Shown here piece by piece: positions 29,606-39,304 of a stretch of DNA of 64,000 bases. The stretch is taken from the NCBI RefSeq assembly GCF_003353175.1, contig NZ_QHKS01000002.1, positions 248,001 to 312,000 on the forward strand. The letters run 5' to 3'. The notes below the pieces were generated by a model. The model searched no databases. It was not told the origin of the DNA and saw nothing but the letters and a program-made list of their open reading frames with translations. Position numbers and translations under genes: made by a program. Each line of letters starts with the position of its first letter. Position 1 is the first letter of the stretch. Source of the stretch: Paraburkholderia lacunae. Lineage in GTDB: Bacteria > Pseudomonadota > Gammaproteobacteria > Burkholderiales > Burkholderiaceae.

Positions 29606-30574
29606 TCATGGCGTGACGCGCAATGCGTCCGCCGACTGAGCGGAGCTTGCCGAGGGGCCTGCCGCACAAGCCCGGTCGAAAAGCTGTTTGAACCGTCCCA
29701 CTTCGTCGAATACCCAATCGCGGAAAGCCTTGACCCGCGCGGTTTCGAGCATTTGCGGAGGGCAGATGAAGTAGTACTGCCACGGGCTCGGCCCATCCAC
29801 GTCGAATAGCCGCACGAGGCGGCCCGCCGCGATCTCGTGCATTGCCAGCGATCGGCGCGTGAGCGCGACCCCCTGGCCGTCGATGGCCGCCTGCAGCAAA
29901 TTCGACGAATCCTGATACAGCACCCCGCGCTTCGGCTCCGGCCAGTCGGTGAGGCCGGCGGCGTCGAACCACGGGCGCCACAATTCGTCGTCGGAGCGCA
30001 GCAGCGGGACCTTGGTCAGATCGGCGGGAACTTGCGGCAGCTTGCCGCCGTTGAAGGTCGGCGCGCAGGCCGGAAAGAAAATCTCCTCCAGCAGCAGTTC
30101 CGAATGAAGCCCCGAATATTTGCCGAAGCCGAAGCGGATCGCCACGTCGACGTCGTCGCGCGCGAAGTCCGTTAGCGCGTTGGTGGACAGCAGTTCGAGG
30201 TCCCACTGCGGATGCGCCTCGATAAAGCTGCCGATGCGCGGCGTCACCCAGCGCGCCGCAAACGATGACAGCATCGATACGACGAGGCGCCGCTCGCGGT
30301 CGCCGGCGCGGATTTCGCGGGTGGCATCGGCGAGCGCCATCAGCGCGGTGCGCACGTGGGTGGCATAACGCCGGCCGGTTTCCGTGAGACGCACGCGCTT
30401 GCCGTCGCGGGCGAACAGCGTGATGCCCAGCTCCGCTTCCAGCGCCCGGATCTGGTGGCTGACAGCGCCGTGCGTGACGAACAGCTCGTCGGCGGCGCGC
30501 GAGAAGCTCTCGTGGCGGGCGGCGGCTTCGAAAGCCTTGATGGCGTTCAGTGCGGGCAATTGCCTTAGGTCCAT
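29606..30574 (-). CDS. LysR family transcriptional regulator, GcvA-like
   Basis: 322-residue regulator. The N-terminal winged helix-turn-helix reads LPALNAIKAFEAAARHESFSRAADELFVTHGAVSHQ, the GcvA subgroup pattern. The substrate-binding domain follows (about 90-300), ending FICPPQMLETARVKAF. I use the ATG at 30574 (MDLRQLPAL); a GTG 15 bp upstream is possible. It is inserted between ybeD and lipB with the DUF2917 gene, and is divergent from the DUF2917 gene across 98 bp. Such GcvA-like regulators are often next to DUF2917 genes in Burkholderia, so it may control that gene. Confidence 0.92.
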   Translation of the reverse strand: MDLRQLPALNAIKAFEAAARHESFSRAADELFVTHGAVSHQIRALEAELGITLFARDGKRVRLTETGRRYATHVRTALMALADATREIRAGDRERRLVVSMLSSFAARWVTPRIGSFIEAHPQWDLELLSTNALTDFARDDVDVAIRFGFGKYSGLHSELLLEEIFFPACAPTFNGGKLPQVPADLTKVPLLRSDDELWRPWFDAAGLTDWPEPKRGVLYQDSSNLLQAAIDGQGVALTRRSLAMHEIAAGRLVRLFDVDGPSPWQYYFICPPQMLETARVKAFRDWVFDEVGRFKQLFDRACAAGPSASSAQSADALRVTP

Positions 30575-30672
30575 CGCAATATTTCTCACATAGAGGTGAA
30601 AATAGATCGTTTTGCGTAAACCCTTGCTACGCCTACGATTGTAGCCACGAAACGAATTTTGGCGAGGGCATC

Positions 30673-30999
30673 ATGAGAGAAATTTCCTCTAGCATCGCGT
30701 TTGAAATCCGTCACGGCGAAACCGTACCGATGAAGGTGGCACGCAGCACCAAGCTGGTCGTGCATGGTGGCGCCGTATGGGTAACACGCAGCGACGACAC
30801 CGAAGACTACTGGCTGCAGCCTGGCCACACGCTGCGGCTGCGGCGCGGCGAGCGTCTGTGGCTGAGCGCCGAGGGCAACACGCAGGCGAGGGTGGCGTTT
30901 TCGGTGCCGACACGGTGCGACGAGCGGGCGCTGAACTGGTTCGCGCGGGTCGGCGAACGGCTGGCGGCGTGGATGCGCGGCGGCTGGCGCACGGTTTGA
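30673..30999 (+). CDS. DUF2917 domain protein
   Basis: 108-residue protein of unknown function with a predicted small beta-barrel (cupin-like) fold. VHGGAVWVTRSDDTEDYWLQPGHTLRLRRGERLWLSAEG is the typical core, in two parts that I list without gaps only as short segments: VHGGAVWVTR, YWLQPGHTL, RGERLWLS. The C-terminal 30 residues are basic and Trp-rich. The ATG at 30673 follows GGCGAGGGCATC. It is divergent from the GcvA-like LysR gene, the usual arrangement for the family. Confidence 0.82.
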   Translation: MREISSSIAFEIRHGETVPMKVARSTKLVVHGGAVWVTRSDDTEDYWLQPGHTLRLRRGERLWLSAEGNTQARVAFSVPTRCDERALNWFARVGERLAAWMRGGWRTV

Positions 31000-31094
31000 G
31001 CCTCTTTGGGGCCTGGACGGCGCGGCGGCGGCGGGCCGCGGCGCCGTGAGCACTTCCGGCGGGGATTGCCGGATTTCGGTAAACTGACGCCATT

Positions 31095-31820
31095 ATGTGT
31101 GCCACCCCGGTTTTCCCGTCTCCCCTGCCCGCCACGGTGCCCCCCACTCTGCGCTGGCGCGGCAGTGAAACTTACGAAGCCAGTTTCGCCGCGATGCGCG
31201 CGTTCACCGACGAGCGCACGGCGGACACCCCTGACGAAATCTGGCTGGTCGAACACCCACCCGTCTTCACGCTCGGCCAGGCCGGCGACCCGGCGCATCT
31301 GCTGGCGGCCGACAGCGGCATTCCGTTGGTCAAGGTCGATCGCGGCGGGCAGATCACGTATCACGGACCAGGCCAGGTGGTCGCCTATCTGCTGCTCGAC
31401 TTGCGCCGGCGCAAGCTGATGGTGCGCGAGATGGTCACGCGGATCGAGCAGGCCGTGATCGATACCCTTGCGGCGTATAATCTCGCCGGAGAACGCAAGG
31501 CGGGGGCTCCGGGCATCTATGTGGCGCCCGGGCCGGACGCCGGGCTGCATGCTGGCGCCAAGATCGCCGCGCTGGGTCTGAAAATCCGCAACGGCTGCAG
31601 CTATCACGGCGTGAGCCTGAATGTGAAGATGGATCTGCGGCCGTTTCTGGCCATCAACCCATGCGGCTACGCGGGGCTCGAAACCGTCGATATGGCGACG
31701 CTGGGCGTTGCTGCCGGCTGGGACGAAGTGGCCCGAACCTTTGCTGCGTGCCTCACCGCAAACCTCGACGGCAGTCCCGCGGCCGTCGCCCAACCGCAGG
31801 CCGGTGCGCTCACCGCCTGA
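31095..31820 (+). CDS. lipB: Octanoyltransferase
   Basis: 241-residue enzyme that moves octanoyl from acyl carrier protein to the lipoyl domains of 2-oxoacid dehydrogenases. Visible motifs are [34 protein letters not shown] (substrate pocket), and the catalytic pair Lys in [14 protein letters not shown] and Cys in [12 protein letters not shown]. The first 25 residues are a Pro-rich extension. The stop is 13 bp before lipA, so the two form an operon. Confidence 0.96.
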   Translation: MCATPVFPSPLPATVPPTLRWRGSETYEASFAAMRAFTDERTADTPDEIWLVEHPPVFTLGQAGDPAHLLAADSGIPLVKVDRGGQITYHGPGQVVAYLLLDLRRRKLMVREMVTRIEQAVIDTLAAYNLAGERKAGAPGIYVAPGPDAGLHAGAKIAALGLKIRNGCSYHGVSLNVKMDLRPFLAINPCGYAGLETVDMATLGVAAGWDEVARTFAACLTANLDGSPAAVAQPQAGALTA

Positions 31821-31833
31821 CTGGACCGAACGA

Positions 31834-32853
31834 ATGACTGACGTTACCGCGAACCTCGCAGCTTCTCCTGCTGCCGCTACCGATGCCGTGCCGGCTGCCG
31901 CCGCCGGCACGGCTTACGACGCCACCGCGAAGCAGAAGGCGCAAGCCAAAACCGCCCGTATTCCGATCAAGATCGTCCCGATCGAGAAGCTGAAGAAACC
32001 CGACTGGATCCGCGTGAAGGCGGCCACCGGCAATTCGCGTTTCTACGAGATCAAGCAGATCCTGCGCGAACACAACCTGCATACCGTGTGTGAAGAGGCG
32101 AGTTGCCCGAACATCGGCGAATGCTTCGGCAAGGGCACCGCGACGTTCATGATCATGGGCGACAAGTGCACGCGCCGCTGCCCGTTCTGCGACGTCGGCC
32201 ACGGCCGTCCCGATCCGCTCGATGCGGACGAGCCGGGCAACCTCGCTCGCACCATCGCGGCGTTGAAGCTGAAGTACGTGGTGATCACCAGCGTCGACCG
32301 CGATGATTTGCGCGATGGTGGCGCCGCTCACTTCGTGGAATGTATCCGTCAGACGCGCGAGTTGTCGCCGGACACGCGCATCGAAATTCTCACGCCGGAC
32401 TTCCGCGGCCGTCTGGACCGCGCGATCGGTATTCTGAACGCCGCACCGCCTGACGTGATGAACCACAACCTCGAAACGGTGCCGCGTCTGTACAAGGAAG
32501 CGCGTCCGGGTTCGGATTACGCGCATTCGCTGAAGTTGCTGAAAGACTTCAAGGCGCTGCATCCGAACGTCGCGACCAAATCGGGCCTGATGGTCGGCCT
32601 CGGCGAAACCGAAGAGGAAATCCTGCAAGTGATGCGCGATCTGCGCGAGCACGACGTGGATATGCTGACGATCGGCCAGTATCTGCAACCGTCGGAGCAT
32701 CATCTGCCGGTGCGCTCGTATGTGCATCCGGATACGTTCAAGATGTACGAGGAAGAAGCGTACAAGATGGGCTTCACGCATGCTGCCGTTGGCGCGATGG
32801 TGCGCTCGAGCTACCACGCCGATTTGCAGGCGCATGGCGCTGGAGTGGTCTAA
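31834..32853 (+). CDS. lipA: Lipoyl synthase
   Basis: 339-residue radical SAM enzyme that inserts two sulfur atoms into octanoyl groups. The auxiliary cluster motif [12 protein letters not shown] (C-x4-C-x5-C) and the radical SAM motif CTRRCPFCD (C-x3-C-x2-C) are both intact. [13 protein letters not shown] and [15 protein letters not shown] are family landmarks, and a C-terminal Ser of the auxiliary cluster is in VRSSYHAD. A 45-residue Ala-rich N-terminal extension precedes the conserved region. Last gene of the lipBA operon; a terminator follows. Confidence 0.98.
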   Translation: MTDVTANLAASPAAATDAVPAAAAGTAYDATAKQKAQAKTARIPIKIVPIEKLKKPDWIRVKAATGNSRFYEIKQILREHNLHTVCEEASCPNIGECFGKGTATFMIMGDKCTRRCPFCDVGHGRPDPLDADEPGNLARTIAALKLKYVVITSVDRDDLRDGGAAHFVECIRQTRELSPDTRIEILTPDFRGRLDRAIGILNAAPPDVMNHNLETVPRLYKEARPGSDYAHSLKLLKDFKALHPNVATKSGLMVGLGETEEEILQVMRDLREHDVDMLTIGQYLQPSEHHLPVRSYVHPDTFKMYEEEAYKMGFTHAAVGAMVRSSYHADLQAHGAGVV

Positions 32854-32883
32854 GCGGTTTGGCTGGTTGGTCGGTTGAAAATA

Positions 32884-32910
32884 CAAAGCCCGCACTTGTT
32901 GCGGGCTTTG
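32884..32910 (+). terminator. Rho-independent terminator after lipA
   Basis: Perfect 10-bp stem (32884-32893 with 32901-32910), 7-nt loop, T-rich right arm. It lies 30 bp after the lipA stop codon and probably also serves the convergent small membrane-protein gene. Confidence 0.88.
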
Positions 32911-32970
32911 TTCATCTGGGCGGCCTGGTTACCGGGCGGGAGTCAAGCCCGGGCAGACGGCCGGCGTCGG

Positions 32971-33105
32971 TTACCGGAAGTACTTCACGGTCAGCATCGC
33001 AATACAGAGCAGCGTTCCGCTGACGACCGCGAAGGGGCCGATGAAATCGATAAAGCGATTACGCAGTTCGCGATTCTCGATGATGTAGTCAATCAGATTG
33101 GGCAT
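32971..33105 (-). CDS. Small single-span membrane protein, unknown function
   Basis: 44-residue protein, MPNLIDYIIENRELRNRF then a hydrophobic helix (about residues 21-40, FIGPFAVVSGTLLCIAMLTV) and a basic end. A strong ribosome-binding site (CAGGGAGAAA) precedes the ATG, and a good -10 box (TATACT, minus strand, 33135-33140) lies about 30 bp further upstream, so it is likely expressed on its own. I do not recognise the family. The size and shape fit small membrane regulators or type I toxin-like peptides, but nothing here proves either. Confidence 0.6.
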   Translation of the reverse strand: MPNLIDYIIENRELRNRFIDFIGPFAVVSGTLLCIAMLTVKYFR

Positions 33106-33161
33106 GTGATTTCTCCCTGTGATTCGTGGGTCAAAGTATAGCCCAATAGTTTTTAAATTGC

Positions 33162-33608
33162 TTAGGTTAACGAATAATGAGATATGGCGAACGAAGTCGC
33201 GGCGACGGCCGTTATTAAAATTGATGTCCACATCAGTTTTTGGCCAGGTACCTCGTCGCCGCCGCTATGTGAGAGATGGGGCGCCGAGTCAGCAGCGCCG
33301 AACGTCACGAGTATGGAGGCTGCGATGATAAATAGTACGTGCCAGATTAGTCCTGCCAGCATCACAGTCAATATGCTGCCTGACGAAGCCGCTCCGAGCG
33401 CACCTCCAATCTCATAGCACGCGCTCGCGCACATCGAAATGACGACCCACAGGAGTTGCCCGTCCCGGATCGCCCTTGTGGCAATGCCTTTCGAGGTCTG
33501 CCGATAGACGCGCGAGAAGTTCAATAGAGGCAACAAAGCAATCGGCGCGAAAACAGGCACGCCGACATTGAAAAGCAACCAGCTCAAGCGGTGAAGAAAT
33601 TCGACCAT
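33162..33608 (-). CDS. Four-helix membrane protein, unknown function
   Basis: 148-residue protein with four probable transmembrane segments: about 10-30 (LLFNVGVPVFAPIALLPLL), 52-72 (LLWVVISMCASACYEIGGAL), 79-102 (ILTVMLAGLIWHVLFIIAAS) and 127-145 (MWTSILITAVAATSFAISHY). Base composition is less GC-rich than the flanks and codon use is looser, which suggests acquired or poorly adapted DNA. It overlaps the small upstream frame by 25 bp. It is not recognised; no enzymatic residues stand out. Confidence 0.55.
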   Translation of the reverse strand: MVEFLHRLSWLLFNVGVPVFAPIALLPLLNFSRVYRQTSKGIATRAIRDGQLLWVVISMCASACYEIGGALGAASSGSILTVMLAGLIWHVLFIIAASILVTFGAADSAPHLSHSGGDEVPGQKLMWTSILITAVAATSFAISHYSLT

Positions 33609-33778
33609 AGGAATGCGAACTGAAGAACAATCCGGTGATCATCCCGCCCGCCCCAAGCCACGGTCAATCCGCCAAACGGCCAGCTTGCGCTCAGGTATTT
33701 AAATCCGCGATCATCCGCTAGAGCCGATCCGCTGCACGCAGCAGCAACCACCCCTATCCAACTCAACGCGAAAAGCAA
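33584..33778 (-). CDS. Possible small exported protein upstream of the four-helix protein
   Basis: Open frame of 64 codons with a TTG start and no clear ribosome-binding site. The N-terminus looks like a signal sequence (LFALSWIGVVAAACSGSALA), with a lipobox-like AAAC. The rest contains GFKYLSASWPFGGLTVAWGG. Its stop overlaps the start of the four-helix gene, as in coupled operons. It may be a real small gene, or the decayed start of a longer one. Confidence 0.35.
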   Translation of the reverse strand: MLFALSWIGVVAAACSGSALADDRGFKYLSASWPFGGLTVAWGGRDDHRIVLQFAFLWSNFFTA

Positions 33779-33884
33779 TGCTCGAACGGCGTGATTAGCT
33801 ATCGCGGATTAAATAGAACTGCGCGCGCACAAACTCCCTATAGTCGAAAGCCTCCCAGACAACACGCACTAAAGGGGCTTCCCG

Positions 33885-34907
33885 ATGAACCGCTTTCTCC
33901 GCACATTCGCGGCGTTCTCCGCGCTGCTCGCGCTGTCCGCGCCGTTTACCTCCGCCGCACACGCCGATAGCAAAGAAGTCGTGATCGCGTATCAGGACAT
34001 GGTCGTGCCCTGGCGTTATGCGCAGGCGACCGGCGAGGTCGAGAAGGCCACCGGTTACAAAGTCACCTATCGCAAGCTCGGTAGCGGCGCCGACGTGATC
34101 CGCGCGCTGGCCTCCGGCTCGGTGCAACTCGGCGAGGCGGGGTCGAGTCCGATCGCGGCAGGGTTGTCGCAAGGCGTCGATATTTCGCTGTTCTGGATTC
34201 TCGACAACATCAACGACGCCGAAGCGCTGGTCGCGCGCGACGGTTCCAACGTAACGAGCGTCGCTGGACTGAAGGGCAAGAAGATCGGCGTCCCGTTCGT
34301 ATCGACCTCGCACTTTCATACGCTGGTCGCGCTGCAGAACGCCGGCGTGAATCCGTCGGACGTGAAGATCGTCAACCTGCGCCCGCCTGAAGTCGCGGCA
34401 GCGTGGGAGCGCGGCGACATCGACGCGACCTACATCTGGGATCCGGTGCTGGCGAAGGTGAAGAAGAACGGCAAGGTGTTGATCACGTCGGGACAGATTG
34501 CGCAGCAGACCGGCAAGGCGACCTTCGACGGCTTCGTTGTGGATCGTAAGTTCGCCAGTCAGAACGCCGAGTTCGTCGCGCGTTTCGTGAAGGTGCTGGC
34601 CGCGACCGACGCGAGCTACCGCGATCACAGGTCGGCGTGGACCGCGGCTTCGCCGCTGGTCGAAGCCGTTGCGAAGGAGTCCGGCGCCGTCGCGCAGGAC
34701 GTGCCGGCGAGCCTCGCGCTGTATGCCTTCCCGACGCCCGCGCAGCAGGCTTCGAACTTGTGGCTGGGTGGCGGCGCGCAATCCGGCGCGGCGAAATCGC
34801 TGGCCGCCACCGCCGCGTTTCTGAAGACGCAAGGCACGATTCAGAACGTGCTGGCCGATTACTCGATCGGCGTCGATCCGCAGTTCGTGCAGCGTGCAGC
34901 GCATTGA
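33885..34907 (+). CDS. tauA: Taurine ABC transporter substrate-binding protein
   Basis: 340-residue periplasmic protein that binds taurine or a similar sulfonate. A signal peptide ends SAAHA. The mature part has EVVIAYQDMVVPWRYAQATGE, then LGEAGSSPIAAGLSQGVD and GVPFVSTSHFHTLVAL, typical of TauA. The DATYIWDPVLAKV segment is the second-lobe marker. It starts a tauABC run. The taurine dioxygenase gene tauD is not in the window. Confidence 0.93.
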   Translation: MNRFLRTFAAFSALLALSAPFTSAAHADSKEVVIAYQDMVVPWRYAQATGEVEKATGYKVTYRKLGSGADVIRALASGSVQLGEAGSSPIAAGLSQGVDISLFWILDNINDAEALVARDGSNVTSVAGLKGKKIGVPFVSTSHFHTLVALQNAGVNPSDVKIVNLRPPEVAAAWERGDIDATYIWDPVLAKVKKNGKVLITSGQIAQQTGKATFDGFVVDRKFASQNAEFVARFVKVLAATDASYRDHRSAWTAASPLVEAVAKESGAVAQDVPASLALYAFPTPAQQASNLWLGGGAQSGAAKSLAATAAFLKTQGTIQNVLADYSIGVDPQFVQRAAH

Positions 34908-34951
34908 GCCGCAGGCATTGATTCCCATTAGCACGATGAAAAGGATCGGCG

Positions 34952-35749
34952 ATGAGCGGTCTTGAGATCAGGCGATTGCAGGTCGCCTATGAAGGCGAGC
35001 GCGGCGCGATGCCGCACGTCGCGCTCGCCGACGTCGATCTGCGCATCGAACCGGGCGAGTTCGTCGTCGCGCTGGGGGCGTCGGGTTGCGGCAAGACGAC
35101 CTTGCTGAACTGCATTGCCGGCTTCATTCAACCGACCGCAGGCGACGTGCGGCTAAACGGCGAACCTGTGCTCGGGCCGGGCGCGGATCGCGGCGTGGTG
35201 TTCCAGAAGTACGCGTTGATGCCGTGGCTCGACGTGCTCGAAAACGTGGCGCTCGGCTTGCGCTTCCAACGCGTGCCCAAGGCGGAGCGCGAGCGCATCG
35301 CACGGCAGATGCTGGCGCTGGTCGGCCTCGAACAGCATGCGCGCTCGCCGGTCTATGCGTTGTCGGGCGGCATGCAGCAGCGCGTGGGCATTGCACGCGC
35401 ATTGGCGAGCGATCCACAAGTGCTGTTGATGGATGAACCGATGGGCGCACTCGACGCAATGACACGCGAGTCGATGCAGGAACTCGTACTCGACGTCTGG
35501 GGGCGTACGCGCAAGACGGTGTTTTTCATTACGCACAGCGTCGAAGAGGCGCTGTTTCTGGCAACCCGCCTCGTGGTGATGACGCCAGGCCCTGGCCGCA
35601 TCGCCGACAGCTACGACCTGCCGTTCGCACGACGTTTTCTCGAGACACGCGACGCGCGCGCGGTGAAGTCGTCACCGGATTTCATCGAATGGCGGGAGCG
35701 GCTGGTGCGCCGCCTGCATGAACGGCGCGAGGAGGAGGTGGCGTCTTGA
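34952..35749 (+). CDS. tauB: Taurine ABC transporter ATP-binding protein
   Basis: 265-residue ATPase of sulfonate/nitrate-type importers. Walker A is GASGCGKT, signature LSGGMQQR, Walker B VLLMDEP, and the switch His is in [37 protein letters not shown] is characteristic of the TauB/SsuB group. It begins 44 bp after tauA, preceded by AAAAGGATC. The last 4 bases overlap the tauC start codon region. Confidence 0.95.
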   Translation: MSGLEIRRLQVAYEGERGAMPHVALADVDLRIEPGEFVVALGASGCGKTTLLNCIAGFIQPTAGDVRLNGEPVLGPGADRGVVFQKYALMPWLDVLENVALGLRFQRVPKAERERIARQMLALVGLEQHARSPVYALSGGMQQRVGIARALASDPQVLLMDEPMGALDAMTRESMQELVLDVWGRTRKTVFFITHSVEEALFLATRLVVMTPGPGRIADSYDLPFARRFLETRDARAVKSSPDFIEWRERLVRRLHERREEEVAS

Positions 35750-36615
35750 CGGCTTCGCGGGAATCATTCGGCGATCTGCCGCGGGCGCGTGCGGGAGAAT
35801 CGTCGCGCAGGAATGCGCGCCCGGTGCGCGGCTGGCGCTTGCCGGGCGAAGGCCCGACTGCGGCTCTCAGCGTAGTCTCGGTGACGACGCTCGCAGCGCT
35901 GTGGTGGCTAGCGACGCATCTGCACTGGTTGCCACCCTTGTTCCTGCCGACGCCCGAAGCCGTTTGGGCCGCGTTTCTGGACGCGTGGCGCGGACACATT
36001 CAGGGCGGCCTGCCGCTCTCGCAGCATCTCGCATGGAGCGCGCTGCGCGTGTTCGGCGCCTTCGCACTGGCGGCGCTCACCGCAGTGCCGATTGGTCTCC
36101 TGATGGGCGTGAGCCGGGTCGCGCGCGGCTTGCTCGATCCGCCGCTGGAGTTCTACCGGCCGTTGCCGCCGCTCGCGTATCTGCCGCTGGTGGTGATCTG
36201 GTTCGGCATCGACGAGACGGCGAAGATCGTCGTGATTTATCTCGCCTGTTTCGCGCCGATCGCGATGGCTGCGCGCGCCGGTGTGCGCAGCGCGACCATC
36301 GAACAGATTCATGCGGCTTATTCTCTCGGCGGCCGCTCTGGGCAGGTCGTGCGCCACGTGGTCTTGCCGGCCGCGTTGCCCGAGATTCTGACCGGCTTGC
36401 GTATCGCGATCGGCTTCGGCTGGACCACGCTGGTCGCCGCCGAGATGGTCGCCGCCACCGCGGGACTCGGCCAGATGGTGCTCAACGCATCTAGCTTCCT
36501 ACGTACCGACGTGGTGGTGATGGGCATCGTGCTGATCGGACTTATCGCGTGGCTGTTCGACCTCGGCATGCGCGCGCTGGAGCGGCGGATGGCGCCGTGG
36601 AAAGGGCGCGTTTAG
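35746..36615 (+). CDS. tauC: Taurine ABC transporter permease
   Basis: 289-residue integral membrane permease with six predicted helices. The BPD transport signature [14 protein letters not shown] region reads [23 protein letters not shown], and [22 protein letters not shown] is typical of TauC/SsuC. The start is TTG at 35746, overlapping the tauB stop; GGAGGAGG lies 7-14 bases upstream inside tauB and explains translation from a weak start codon. Confidence 0.93.
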   Translation: MTASRESFGDLPRARAGESSRRNARPVRGWRLPGEGPTAALSVVSVTTLAALWWLATHLHWLPPLFLPTPEAVWAAFLDAWRGHIQGGLPLSQHLAWSALRVFGAFALAALTAVPIGLLMGVSRVARGLLDPPLEFYRPLPPLAYLPLVVIWFGIDETAKIVVIYLACFAPIAMAARAGVRSATIEQIHAAYSLGGRSGQVVRHVVLPAALPEILTGLRIAIGFGWTTLVAAEMVAATAGLGQMVLNASSFLRTDVVVMGIVLIGLIAWLFDLGMRALERRMAPWKGRV

Positions 36616-36680
36616 CCGCGGCGGCTCACACCTGCACGGCCGCATGCGCCGGCAAACCCGGAGCAATCATCGGGCAAACA

Positions 36681-37364
36681 TCAGGCAAACAGTTCGATCA
36701 CCGGCCAGCCGCGTTCCGTGGCGATGTCCCGCAAGCGAGGATCGGGATTGGTCGCGACCGGATGCGTGACGCGCTCCAGTAACGGCACGTCGTTGATCGA
36801 GTCGCTGTAGAAGTAGCTGCGCGGAAAATCCTGCAAACGATGGCCGAGCGAAGCCAGCCAATTCTCGGTGCGGGTGATCTTGCCTTCGCGGAAGGTGGGT
36901 ACGCCAACTGCGGTTCCGGTGTAGCGCGCCAAAGGATCGCCGCCTTCCGTGCCGAGCTCGATGCCGAGCAGATGTTCGAAGCCGAGCGCCTTGCCGATCG
37001 GCATGGTGATGAACACGTTGGTCGCCGTCACGATGCAGCACAGGTCACCTGCTTCGATGTGACGTTGCACGAGTTCGCGCGCTGCCGGCAGGATCGCCGG
37101 CACAATCACCTCACGCATGAACTGGGCATGCCACGCGTCGAGCTGCTCGCGCGAATGGCGGGCGAGCGGCGCCAGCGTGTAGTCCAGATAGGCGGCCATA
37201 TCGAGCGTGCCGGCTACATATTGCCGGTAGTAATCGTCGATTTCCTCGGCATGCCGCGCAGCGCCTTCTATCCCTAATCCAGCGATGAAATGCGCCCATG
37301 CCTGATCGCTGTCGAGCGGCAGCAGCGTATGGTCCAGGTCGAACAGCGCAAGGTTGCGGCTCAT
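36681..37364 (-). CDS. HAD family hydrolase, SerB-like (HAD-IB) phosphatase
   Basis: 227-residue phosphatase. Motif I is FDLDHTLLPLDSD (nucleophile Asp residue 9), motif II is in CCIVTATNVFIT (Thr), the conserved Lys is in GKITRTENW, and motif IV reads YFYSDSINDVPLLE. The helical cap between motifs I and II places it in HAD-IB, like phosphoserine phosphatase and histidinol-phosphatase-type enzymes of Burkholderia. The substrate is not determined. It converges with tauC and is divergent from the Na/Pi cotransporter gene. Confidence 0.9.
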   Translation of the reverse strand: MSRNLALFDLDHTLLPLDSDQAWAHFIAGLGIEGAARHAEEIDDYYRQYVAGTLDMAAYLDYTLAPLARHSREQLDAWHAQFMREVIVPAILPAARELVQRHIEAGDLCCIVTATNVFITMPIGKALGFEHLLGIELGTEGGDPLARYTGTAVGVPTFREGKITRTENWLASLGHRLQDFPRSYFYSDSINDVPLLERVTHPVATNPDPRLRDIATERGWPVIELFA

Positions 37365-37576
37365 CGGGATTCCTCGGCATCAGGTGGTTGAGCGGACCGG
37401 TGCGCTAACCATCCCGTCGGCGCACAGCAATCCACAGCTTTGCGCGAGCGTATATTTAAAAGCACAAAATTACAATAAGGCAAAAATATGCAACACTACT
37501 GTCATACGCCCCGGGTGCCGGTTCGCACGGCATGCGGTTCGGGTCATGGCAGCCGGAACGGAACGCGCAGTGCCTC

Positions 37577-39244
37577 ATGTTGATTCTCCTTAACCTTCTG
37601 GCCGGCGTTGCGCTGCTCGTATGGGGCTCGCACATCGTACGCACCGGCATCCTGCGTGTTCTCGGCGCCGATCTGCGCAGCGCACTCGGGCGCAGCACCA
37701 GCAGCCGCTGGCGGGCCTTCCTTTCTGGCGTCGGCGTAACGAGCCTCGTGCAGAGCAGCAATGCAACCGCGGTGATCGTCACGTCGTTTGCGGCGCAGGG
37801 TCTCCTGCCGCTCACCAGCGGCCTTGCCATCATGCTCGGTGCCGACGTCGGCACCGCGTTGATGGCGCGGGTGCTGACTCTCAATCTGTCGTGGCTGTCG
37901 CCGATCCTGATTCTGTCCGGTGTGCCGTTCTTTTTGTCGCGCAAGCAGACCCGCGTCGGCCAGATTGGCCGCACGCTCATCGGGCTTGGCTTGATCCTGC
38001 TGGCGCTGCACCTGATCGTCGAGGCCGCACAGCCGATGATGCAAGGCGCCGGCGTGCGCGTGATGTTCGGCGCGCTGACCGGCGACACCATGCTCGATGC
38101 GCTGGTCGGCGCGGCATTCGCGATGCTTTCCTATTCGAGCCTCGCGGCGGTATTGCTGACCGCGACGCTTGCGTCGTCCAGCGTGATCTCTTTGAAAGTG
38201 GCGTTGTGTCTCGTGATTGGTGCGAATCTCGGCAGCGGCTTGCTGGCGCTTATCGGTACTGTTGCGCAAAACACGGCAGCGCGGCGTCTGGCGTTGGGCA
38301 GCCTTGCGTTCAAGCTGGCCGGCGCACTGCTGATCCTGCCGTTCGCACCGCTGCTCGCGCGCGGCCTGCCGGTGCTGATTGCGAATCCACGCGAAGCCGT
38401 GGTCGGTTTTCACGTGATCTACAACACGCTGCGCTGCTGCGCGTGTCTGTCGCTGATCGACCCGGTGGCGCGCATCTGTACGCGCGCGTTGCCGGACCGG
38501 CCGCAGCCGAACGGCGAACTGCGTCCGCTGCATCTGGATACCGCGGCGCTTTCCACGCCGGCTCTCGCGCTCGCGCATGCCGCCCGCGAGGTGCTGCGCA
38601 TCGGCGACATCGTGCGCACCATGCTCGACAACGTCGCGGATCTGATCCATCACAACGATCTCGACAAAGCGCGCGAAACAGTCCGCATGGACGACGACGT
38701 GGACGAACTCTATGCCGCGGTCAAAACCTATCTGACGCTGATCTCCCGCGAGCAGCTCGACGCGGCCGACAGCCGCCGCTGGACCGACATCATTTCGCTC
38801 ACGATCAACCTGGAGCATGCGGGCGACATCATCGAGCGGATCGTGAGCGATATTGAGGAGAAGAAGATCGCGCACCGATTGTCGTTCTCCGAGGAAGGGC
38901 TCGGTGAGCTGGACGATTTGCAGACACGCCTCGTCGCCAATCTGCAACTCGGGCTATCCGTGTTTCTGAACAACGATCTGCGCTGCGCGGAGCGCTTGCT
39001 GGCGGAGAAGGAGCGCTTTCGCGATCTGGAGCGCGCGTATTCATACAAGCATCTGGACCGGCTCGCGGGGCAAAGCTTGCGCAGCATCGAGACCAGCGCG
39101 TTACATCTGGATCTGATCAGCGACATGAAGCGGCTCAATTCGCTGTTCTGCTCCACAGCCTATCCGGTACTCGACGCTGTCGGCGCGCTGCGCGACACGC
39201 GCTTGCGCAAGCGCGTGCTCGACACGATGCATGTGAAGGAATAG
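37577..39244 (+). CDS. Na/Pi cotransporter family protein with PhoU-like domain
   Basis: 555-residue protein. The membrane half (about 1-310) carries two inverted repeats with the QSS motif in SLVQSSNATAVIVTSF and a second related segment MLSYSSLAAVLLTATL. The C-terminal cytoplasmic half (about 345-545) is a PhoU-like helical bundle (LEHAGDIIERIVSDIEEKK). It likely moves phosphate with sodium or regulates uptake. The start at 37577 has only a weak ribosome-binding site. AT-rich DNA with a TACAAT box (37471-37476) and one CTGTCAT half-site (37499-37505) lies upstream. Confidence 0.9.
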   Translation: MLILLNLLAGVALLVWGSHIVRTGILRVLGADLRSALGRSTSSRWRAFLSGVGVTSLVQSSNATAVIVTSFAAQGLLPLTSGLAIMLGADVGTALMARVLTLNLSWLSPILILSGVPFFLSRKQTRVGQIGRTLIGLGLILLALHLIVEAAQPMMQGAGVRVMFGALTGDTMLDALVGAAFAMLSYSSLAAVLLTATLASSSVISLKVALCLVIGANLGSGLLALIGTVAQNTAARRLALGSLAFKLAGALLILPFAPLLARGLPVLIANPREAVVGFHVIYNTLRCCACLSLIDPVARICTRALPDRPQPNGELRPLHLDTAALSTPALALAHAAREVLRIGDIVRTMLDNVADLIHHNDLDKARETVRMDDDVDELYAAVKTYLTLISREQLDAADSRRWTDIISLTINLEHAGDIIERIVSDIEEKKIAHRLSFSEEGLGELDDLQTRLVANLQLGLSVFLNNDLRCAERLLAEKERFRDLERAYSYKHLDRLAGQSLRSIETSALHLDLISDMKRLNSLFCSTAYPVLDAVGALRDTRLRKRVLDTMHVKE

Positions 39245-39304
39245 GCATCTCGCCGGCTGTCGATCGCCGGCGCGCTTCACCGGCAACCGGGCCCACACGA
39301 GGCG

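Noticed and set aside
37499..37505. PhoB (PHO) box before the Na/Pi cotransporter gene
   Set aside because: Only one CTGTCAT half-site is visible; the second half at the 11-bp period is not.
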